Source: an uncultured Coprococcus sp. (lineage in GTDB: Bacteria; Bacillota_A; Clostridia; Lachnospirales; Lachnospiraceae). From it: DNA of 6,017 bases. Positions 1 through 4,660 of this stretch are shown in pieces. The stretch covers positions 1 through 6,017 of the forward strand of contig CAAGAB010000093.1 of the NCBI GenBank assembly GCA_900767685.1, written 5' to 3'. Position 1 is the first letter of the stretch; the number at the start of each line of letters is the position of its first letter. The notes beneath the pieces are model-generated. The model did no database searches. It saw nothing but the letters and a program-made list of their open reading frames with translations, and was not told the origin of the DNA. The position numbers and the translations under genes were made by a program.

Positions 1-14
1 ACTCCCTACCCATC

Positions 15-93
15 TGTCCAAACTCTCTATTGCGGTACACTAATTAAAGCTCTGCAATTTTTGTCTTGATACGTGGGCAAAACTCTATTACCG
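15..93. repeat. Two imperfect direct repeats of about 21 bases
   Basis: Plus-strand segments TGTCCAAACTCTCTATTGCGG (first 20 bases from 15, last base at 35) and TGGGCAAAACTCTATTACCG (74-93) align with small gaps and share the core AAACTC..TATT. The right copy overlaps the frameshift point of the coding remnant. The similarity is partial and may be chance in AT-rich DNA. Confidence 0.3.
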
Positions 94-216
94 ATTCAGC
101 AGATACCTAACTGCGTATTCTAACTCAACATCTCTTTCAAACACAATTTTTCCTTTTTCCGTGACTTCTCTATCATAATTATCAATAGTGAAAATGGCCT
201 TTGCATTTTCACTTAT
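44..216 (-). pseudogene. Frameshifted coding remnant after the small membrane protein
   Basis: Directly after the TAA of the membrane protein, and in the same frame, 42 sense codons follow that look like real soluble protein: AKAIFTIDNYDREVTEKGK, then IVFERDVELEYAVRYLLNR, ending in TAA at 88-90. A shift of one base at about 88-92 lets the pattern continue as VIEFCPRIKTKIAEL to TAA at 44-46. No start codon or ribosome binding site serves this piece. It is either the 3' end of a gene that lost its beginning, or the tail of a longer membrane protein cut by a stop codon. I do not recognise the family. Confidence 0.5.
187..213. repeat. Perfect 10-base inverted repeat just past the membrane-protein stop
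   Basis: AGTGAAAATG (187-196) pairs with CATTTTCACT (204-213) around a 7-base loop. It begins three bases after the stop of the small membrane gene on the minus strand. The stem is AT-rich and no T-tract follows, so it is at best a weak terminator or an mRNA 3' stabiliser. It also lies within the coding-like remnant. Confidence 0.6.
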
Positions 217-519
217 TTATGTATCCTGTTCATTGCCCTTTCTTTTACATATGCATCTCTTACATATCATTATAACTAAAGCCAAAACACTAACATCCGA
301 CAAAGAAATCAACATCAGCCACCTGTTCGGAGATAGATAACCAGCTACTAAAAATAAGAGAAAAGCCATTCCCGGCAGTCCTGAAACAGGATACCCTTTT
401 TTTCTGCTCTTTAACGGCGCTACAATATATGTAAGTATCCAGAAAAACACTCCCAGTGCCCATATAAGTCCATCTATTATCCACATCACAACCGGGAAAT
501 GTGCATACATTTCAACCAT
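217..519 (-). CDS. Small membrane protein of unknown function
   Basis: This 100-residue protein is unrecognised. It has three likely membrane segments (about 9-33, 47-62 and 67-86), a basic loop between the first two (KSRKKGYP), and a short Cys/Lys/Arg-rich tail (CKRCICKRKG, 86-95). The start at ATG 517-519 is supported by AAAGGGG (527-533) seven bases upstream, which argues for a real, translated gene rather than a chance frame. A second Met at residue 4 has no better site. It follows the broken gene by 23 bases and precedes another coding remnant in the same frame, so it may be the surviving member of a small cluster. Small multi-span proteins like this often accompany toxins or secreted products, but nothing in this window shows such a role. 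Confidence 0.65.
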   Translation of the reverse strand: MVEMYAHFPVVMWIIDGLIWALGVFFWILTYIVAPLKSRKKGYPVSGLPGMAFLLFLVAGYLSPNRWLMLISLSDVSVLALVIMICKRCICKRKGNEQDT

Positions 520-542
520 ATAAATACCCCTTTCACAAAATC

Positions 543-877
543 TTAATTACTTCCCCCAGCATATATAATAATTCTTCCGGTATTCGGATTTGTTACAATT
601 GCAAAGATTTTGGTTCCCGCTTCTTTATACGAATCATAATAAATGATTCTGTAATTGTCTATGCTATCATAGCATAGTCTTTTCCATCAAGGGTAAATGC
701 CGCCATGGAGTATGCCCCAAATCCACTATTAAAACAATAAAAGCAAAAGTCCTTTGAATCATCCGGAAGTTCATCACAGAATTGTCCTCTGTACGCCTTT
801 TATTTGTAAGTATCAAATGATGTTCCACTCCACATACCAAGATCAGCTACATATCGAAATAAAAATTTTATTTTGTG
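543..877 (-). pseudogene. Broken small gene of unknown function, with internal stop and frameshift
   Basis: On the minus strand a protein-like frame opens after a TAG at 878-880 and reads RYVADLGMWSGTSFDTYK, then meets TAA at 800-802. It continues in the same frame (KAYRGQFCDELPDDSKDF, later FGAYSMAAFTLDGKDYAMIA) to a TAG at 659-661. From there the coding pattern moves to another frame, reading DNYRIIYYDSYKEAGTKIF and ending with NPNTGRIIIYAGGSN and TAA at 543-545. Each piece looks like real protein, so one in-frame stop and one shift (two bases gained or one lost) best explain it. The 5' end is unclear: an ATG-led frame of 19 codons (868-927, MWLVNKKIIIGPVSRFSTK) just upstream may be the original start in yet another frame. 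The final stop is 23 bases before the next gene, as in an operon. I do not recognise the family. Sequencing error is possible but would need at least two errors. Confidence 0.6.
659..677. repeat. Perfect 19-base palindrome (9 + 1 + 9)
   Basis: CTATGCTAT (659-667), a single C at 668, then ATAGCATAG (669-677) form a perfect inverted repeat. It sits exactly where the reading frame of the broken gene shifts, and it contains the TAG that closes the upstream frame. The one-base centre makes a tight RNA hairpin poor but suits a dyad operator, or a mutation templated by the opposite arm. Confidence 0.9.
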
Positions 878-927
878 CTAAATCTTGACACAGGACCAAT
901 GATTATTTTTTTATTCACCAACCACAT

Positions 928-954
928 ATTATAGGAAATGGAATTATGAGTCAA
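928..954 (-). promoter_or_regulatory. Second possible promoter for the left-hand small-gene block
   Basis: On the minus strand TTGACT (949-954, five of six matches) is followed after 15 bases by a perfect TATAAT (928-933). If TAATAT two bases further on is taken as the -10, the spacing is an ideal 17. It lies between the terminator and the first broken coding frame and is the better placed of the two candidates. Confidence 0.45.
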
Positions 955-968
955 TGCACTTTTGAATG

Positions 969-998
969 ATTATACTGTCCAAATGTTAGATTGTACAA
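969..998 (-). promoter_or_regulatory. Possible sigma-70-type promoter beside the terminator
   Basis: On the minus strand a perfect TATAAT (969-974) lies 18 bases after TTGTAC (993-998, three of six matches to TTGACA). The -35 element overlaps the terminator T-tract. It would drive the small-gene block to the left. It is based on motif match only, in AT-rich sequence where chance matches are common. Confidence 0.35.
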
Positions 999-1027
999 AA
1001 AAGAAGGCCGGAAACTCTCCGGCCTTC
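997..1027 (-). terminator. Strong intrinsic terminator of the fructoside operon
   Basis: A perfect 9-base-pair stem, GAAGGCCGG (1003-1011) with CCGGCCTTC (1019-1027), can be extended by one A-T pair around a loop of about five bases. On the minus strand it is followed at once by six T residues (997-1002). It lies about 40 bases after the fructokinase stop, so it ends the operon transcript. Confidence 0.95.
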
Positions 1028-1067
1028 AGGGTTAAGGGAAAATTTTATGTGAAAAATTGTAGTACAC

Positions 1068-2033
1068 TTACTTTACTGCGAGTCTCTCAAATGTCTCGCT
1101 CTCTTCAGGAATCGATCTGAGTCCTCCGCGCTTCTCGACACACAGGCTCGCCACCGCATTTCCATATCTTGCAAATTCTTCAAGCTCGTCTATACTGAAT
1201 TCCTCCAGGCTCTTGTCCGCCCTTATAAGCTGCGATACAAATGCCCCCCAGAACGAATCTCCAGCTCCGGTTGTGTCGACCACATGGCTGACAAATCCAG
1301 GAACTTTTCTGCTGCCATCCCTGCTGCATATCAGCACACCCTCACTTCCCAGGGTGACCGCAACAAGTCTGACGCCTGTTCCAAGGAGATACTCCGCAGC
1401 CTCCTTCGGATCTTCAAATGGTGTGAGGAGTGCCGTCTCCTCATCCGAAAGCTTCATTATATCTACAAATGGGAGAATACTCTTCATTCTCTCCATCGCA
1501 TTTTCTCTGTTGTCCCACAGCGGCTCTCTGTAATTTGGATCATAGGATATCACCGCTCCGTATTTTCTCGCCTCTCTCACCGCCTGGAATGTGGTGGTTC
1601 TGGCCGGTTCATCCGTGAGAGACAGCGAACCTATATGGAACACCTTTGTGTCTCTTAGCAGGTCGGCATCCACTTCCTTGTAACAGAGCATTGTGTCCGC
1701 TCCCGGCTTTCTGGCAAATGAGAATTCACGCTCTCCGTTCTCATCCAGAGTGACAAATGCCAAAGTGGTAAATACCGTGTCATCGACAACTATACCTCTG
1801 GTATCTATCCCTGCCTGCTTTGCCGTCTCAATAAGGAAATTGCCATGCATGTCATCCCCGACCTTTCCTATAAACGCGGTCTTAAGTCCGGCCTTGCTGA
1901 CTGCCGTGAGCATATTTACCGGAGCGCCTCCGGGATTCTGCTCGAAGAGCTTCATCCCGGAATCAGTGCTTCCGGCAGGTGTAAAGTCTATCAGGAATTC
2001 ACCAAGAGCCACAACATCATATTTCTTTTCCAT
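1068..2033 (-). CDS. Fructokinase, PfkB (ribokinase-like) family
   Basis: This kinase converts fructose and ATP to fructose 6-phosphate in the cytoplasm, the step that follows GH32 cleavage. At 321 residues it has the usual family length. It shows the substrate-side motif NPGGAPVN (33-40), the GDD/HG region near 59-64, SYDPNYREPLW (163-173, typical of bacterial fructokinases), VTLGSEGV (226-233) and the second PfkB signature DTTGAGDSF (253-261), with D259 as the expected catalytic base and the GAG forming the anion hole. The start at 2033 is supported by AAGGAGG (2041-2047) seven bases upstream. It is the last gene of the unit: a strong terminator follows about 40 bases after its TAA. Related PfkB sugar kinases (2-keto-3-deoxygluconate, ribose) share the fold, but the YDPNYREPLW block and the adjacent GH32 favour fructose. 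It resembles ScrK in role. Confidence 0.93.
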   Translation of the reverse strand: MEKKYDVVALGEFLIDFTPAGSTDSGMKLFEQNPGGAPVNMLTAVSKAGLKTAFIGKVGDDMHGNFLIETAKQAGIDTRGIVVDDTVFTTLAFVTLDENGEREFSFARKPGADTMLCYKEVDADLLRDTKVFHIGSLSLTDEPARTTTFQAVREARKYGAVISYDPNYREPLWDNRENAMERMKSILPFVDIMKLSDEETALLTPFEDPKEAAEYLLGTGVRLVAVTLGSEGVLICSRDGSRKVPGFVSHVVDTTGAGDSFWGAFVSQLIRADKSLEEFSIDELEEFARYGNAVASLCVEKRGGLRSIPEESETFERLAVK

Positions 2034-2054
2034 GTTGGATCCTCCTTGTGAATT

Positions 2055-3533
2055 TTACTTTCCTGTGATCTCTATGTCATAGAATTCTACTCTTGCATCC
2101 TGTGCCAGAAGTCCTGTCTCAAACTCAGGCTTTGCATATATCCTGTATGTAAATGCCACCTGTTCTCCGACAAATACCTCCACCATATCATGGTCAACGA
2201 TGATCTTCACATCTATCTCGCTGCCCTCTGTTATGTCAAATGTCTTCTCGCACACTCTGACTCCATCAGGGCCCGGCTCCGTTGCAGGAGGCACAGCCTG
2301 ACAGGACTGAACCCAGAACGGATCAACTCCCATAGGAAGATTTTCCAGTGACACTCTCTGCATAGCCACATCGAACTCAAGGAGCAGACATCCGCTTGCC
2401 TCTTTATCTGACTTGAGCAGTATGCCGAAATGGTCATACACCTCTCTAGGCATGATCTTGCACTTCAACATATAGCTCTCCTCGCTGTGTCCAAGGAAAC
2501 CATATGTACATGTACTGACTGAATCCATCTCAACTAGTCTGTCTCCGTGGAGCTCTGCATTTCCAAGAACCGGGATGTAATCCCAATCTACATGTTTATC
2601 AAATACATGCTCATATTCCTTTGGAAGTTTTACATCAAGCCCGCCATCTGCTGTGGCAACAACCTCATGTGGCACACAAAAGGTTCCGCCCCAGTACCAT
2701 TCGCCTCTGTCACTTCTCTCTGCTCTGTCATGAGCCCAGCCGAAGTAGAAGCGTCTGCCGTCATCATCCTGCATGGACTTGGCTGCGTAGAATCTTCTTC
2801 CACCTATGCCATCCTTCTTTGGCTTTCTCCAAGGTCCAAATGGGGACTTTGCTACTCTGTATATTGTGTTTACATATTCTGAGAATCGTGAGTATGAGAG
2901 ATACCAGTTGTCTCCCATCTTATACATCTCAGGGCACTCAGGACAGTTTGTGTGTCCCGGTGAATATATCGGTCCGTAATATTCCCAGTTGACAAGATCC
3001 TTTGATCTGTAGAGAACTATACAGCCCCTTCTGGTTATCGGCATATCCAGTCTTCTAGCTGAAATGAGGATCCAGTAACATTTGTCCTCCTCATTATAGA
3101 AGACATATGGATCTCTCCAGTCAAGTTTCTCGTAAAGCTCTATCATAGGTGTGATGACCGGATTGGCAGCATCCTTCACCCATGTGATTCCATCCTCACT
3201 TGTTGCATGACATATGGTCTGCTGATACTCTGCGGTGAGGCAGTAGCCTGTATAGAATGCATGGTATTTGCCATCGCCGTATATAACTGAGCCTGTCCAC
3301 ACTCCTGATGCATCTGGCTCGTCGCCCTCGCCCGGATAGAGTGCTGTAGGAAGCTCCTCCCAGTGTACCAGATCCTCTGATACACTGTGGCTCCATGTGG
3401 TTCTGAGTCTTGCCGGGTACACTGTTGTTCCCGGAGGGGAAGTCAGTGAGAATATATGATATTTGCCCTCGTGGTAGAAAGGTATTGCATCTCCCGTGGA
3501 ATCCGCGAAGGACATCTTTCTAAAAATCTCCAT
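2055..3533 (-). CDS. Glycoside hydrolase family 32 beta-fructosidase (sucrose/fructo-oligosaccharide hydrolase), cytoplasmic
   Basis: This 492-residue enzyme should split fructose from sucrose or short fructans. It has the five-bladed propeller (about 1-310) followed by the GH32 C-terminal beta-sandwich (about 320-490), whose typical pattern is seen at VDHDMVEVFVGEQVAFTYRIY minus its last residue (446-465). The transition-state Asp lies in WRDP (D141), and the acid/base Glu in CPECPEM (E199). WTGS (79-82) stands in for the family FSGS motif. The usual WMNDPNG block is absent: the N-terminus reads FADSTGDAIPFY, and D15 in GDAIPF is my best candidate for the nucleophile by its spacing to the following GKYHIF strand, with D11 as the alternative. 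No signal peptide is seen, so it acts on imported sugar. The ATG at 3533 is set by AAAGGA eight bases upstream. The fructokinase starts 21 bases after the stop. The GH32 family is secure. The choice between sucrose, inulin-type and levan-type substrate is open. Confidence 0.92.
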   Translation of the reverse strand: MEIFRKMSFADSTGDAIPFYHEGKYHIFSLTSPPGTTVYPARLRTTWSHSVSEDLVHWEELPTALYPGEGDEPDASGVWTGSVIYGDGKYHAFYTGYCLTAEYQQTICHATSEDGITWVKDAANPVITPMIELYEKLDWRDPYVFYNEEDKCYWILISARRLDMPITRRGCIVLYRSKDLVNWEYYGPIYSPGHTNCPECPEMYKMGDNWYLSYSRFSEYVNTIYRVAKSPFGPWRKPKKDGIGGRRFYAAKSMQDDDGRRFYFGWAHDRAERSDRGEWYWGGTFCVPHEVVATADGGLDVKLPKEYEHVFDKHVDWDYIPVLGNAELHGDRLVEMDSVSTCTYGFLGHSEESYMLKCKIMPREVYDHFGILLKSDKEASGCLLLEFDVAMQRVSLENLPMGVDPFWVQSCQAVPPATEPGPDGVRVCEKTFDITEGSEIDVKIIVDHDMVEVFVGEQVAFTYRIYAKPEFETGLLAQDARVEFYDIEITGK

Positions 3534-3537
3534 ATTA

Positions 3538-3621
3538 CTAATCCTTTCTATTGCTAAATTTGCTAAATTTGTTAAATTTGTTGAATATGTTAAATCGTTG
3601 ATTGCCAGATATTTCTATCAT
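3538..3621 (-). other. Possible 27-codon leader peptide frame ahead of GH32
   Basis: An ATG at 3619-3621 opens a frame of 27 codons ending in TAG at 3538-3540, four bases before the GH32 ATG. It spans the 9-base repeats, which keep the frame and encode a periodic FNK/FSK pattern (FNKFNKFSKFS). It has no recognisable Shine-Dalgarno sequence at normal spacing, and an open frame across an AT-rich 9-base repeat can arise by chance. It is listed as a candidate only. If translated, its stop so close to the next start would allow translational coupling to GH32. Confidence 0.2.
3551..3595 (-). repeat. Five tandem copies of a 9-base AT-rich repeat
   Basis: On the plus strand the units are TTGCTAAAT (3551-3559), TTGCTAAAT (3560-3568), TTGTTAAAT (3569-3577), TTGTTGAAT (3578-3586) and ATGTTAAAT (3587-3595). 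The first two are identical and the others differ from them by one to three bases. On the transcribed sense the unit is ATTTAGCAA or ATTTAACAA. The array ends four bases before the GH32 ribosome binding site. Its function is unknown; a protein- or RNA-binding array, or plain slippage, would each fit. Confidence 0.85.
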
Positions 3622-3627
3622 AACCAA

Positions 3628-4659
3628 CTAGTTTGATGCCAGTTTCTTCTTCTTGAGAAGTTCAAGCTTGCCCTTCTGTCCGTCAAGGAGTACCGCACAT
3701 GCGATGATAAGGCCCTTGATGATGAGCTGCCAGTATGATGACACTCCTATAAGATTAAGTCCATTTGAGATGATTCCGATGACCATGGCACCAAATACTG
3801 TTCCGCTGATTCTTCCCTTACCACCTGTCATGGATGTTCCTCCAAGTACGCAGGCTGCGATGGCATCAAGCTCATATCCGCTGCCGACTGAAGGCTGTCC
3901 TGAGTACATTCTTGAACAAAGTACAAGTCCTGCAAATGCTGAGAGAAGTCCTGATATTGTAAATACTATGATCTCTATCTTCTTGATAGGTACACCTGAG
4001 AGTCTTGCAGCCTCACGGTTACCACCTATCGCATATATATATGTTCCGAATTTTGTCTTGCTGAGGATAAAACTGAATAATATGATGAGCACTACCATGT
4101 ACACTACTGGAAGTGGGATCACATTGAACAGGTATCCTGTTCCGATCTCGATGAAAAGCTTATTGGTAATACGTGTTGACTGTCCACCCGTGTAAACATA
4201 AGCTATACCACTTGCTATGTTCATCATTGCCATTGTGATGATGAATGCAGGCACCTTGAAGTTAGCAACTATAAAACCACTTATAAAGCCCGCTGCTGTA
4301 CCAACCAGAAGTCCTGCCACTATGGCAACTCCGAGAGGGAGTCCCTGGTTAACTATAAATCCTACGGTCAGAGTTCCCGACATAGCTACTATCGATCCAA
4401 CGGACAAGTCGATGTGTCCGAGTATGATTATCAGTGTCATTCCAAGTGCTATGTAGGTATTGATAGATATCTGTCTAAGCACTGATATGATGTTGTTGGT
4501 CGTGAGGAACTTGTCCGTGGCAAGTGCTACTGCCACACACATGATTATCAGGACCACTATGATTCCTATGTTGCCCTTGACTATGGATGTCAGGGGATTG
4601 TTCTTTAATATAGAAGTTGCTTTTGAATTCTTCTTTATCTCCTTATTTGTCTCGCCCAT
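3628..4659 (-). CDS. Sugar ABC transporter permease, RbsC/AraH (CUT2) type
   Basis: This is the integral membrane subunit of the importer, 343 residues long (RbsC-like proteins are usually about 320). A basic, hydrophilic N-terminus of about 28 residues precedes the first membrane segment (about 31-48). Further hydrophobic segments lie near 66-82, 88-104, 108-130, 135-157, 180-200, 227-247, 285-303 and 309-326. Family hallmarks are GHIDLSVGSIVAMSG (81-95), IGGNREAARLSGVPIKKI (211-228, the loop that contacts the ATPase), and LGGTSMTGGKGRISGT (272-287). The C-tail is lysine-rich. The ATG at 4657-4659 follows the ATPase stop by one base, and its AGGAGG (4671-4676) lies inside the end of the ATPase gene, so translation of the two is probably coupled. 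In this family such a permease usually forms a homodimer with the RbsA-type ATPase and receives sugar from a periplasmic-type binding lipoprotein. No binding-protein gene is in the window. The exact substrate is inferred only from the neighbours. Confidence 0.95.
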   Translation of the reverse strand: MGETNKEIKKNSKATSILKNNPLTSIVKGNIGIIVVLIIMCVAVALATDKFLTTNNIISVLRQISINTYIALGMTLIIILGHIDLSVGSIVAMSGTLTVGFIVNQGLPLGVAIVAGLLVGTAAGFISGFIVANFKVPAFIITMAMMNIASGIAYVYTGGQSTRITNKLFIEIGTGYLFNVIPLPVVYMVVLIILFSFILSKTKFGTYIYAIGGNREAARLSGVPIKKIEIIVFTISGLLSAFAGLVLCSRMYSGQPSVGSGYELDAIAACVLGGTSMTGGKGRISGTVFGAMVIGIISNGLNLIGVSSYWQLIIKGLIIACAVLLDGQKGKLELLKKKKLASN

Positions 4660-4660
4660 A

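Larger units (their letters stand above)
3534..3627 (-). promoter_or_regulatory. Leader of the GH32 gene with ribosome binding site; no terminator
   Basis: This is the longest gap inside the operon and is very AT-rich compared with the flanking genes. Reading on the minus strand, it starts after the permease TAG, carries a run of 9-base repeats, then AAAGGA (3542-3547) eight bases before the GH32 ATG at 3533. I find no GC hairpin with a T-tract, so read-through from the transporter genes is expected. No convincing -35/-10 pair stands out. Its length and repeats suggest differential control or RNA processing between the transporter and enzyme genes, but that is inference. Confidence 0.55.

Noticed and set aside
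14..983. Shared 9-mer CTGTCCAAA at 14-22 and 975-983, as possible attachment-site or element ends
   Set aside because: Nine bases with no extended similarity is expected by chance in a window of this size, and no integrase or transposase is present.
1213..2082. Several plus-strand open frames across the fructokinase gene
   Set aside because: They overlap a full-length PfkB kinase with all its motifs, show no domain of their own and no start signals.
3653..4195. A 180-codon open frame on the plus strand inside the permease gene
   Set aside because: It is antisense to a well-supported membrane protein, has no ribosome binding site, and its Pro/Ser/Met-rich make-up reflects the complement of hydrophobic codons.
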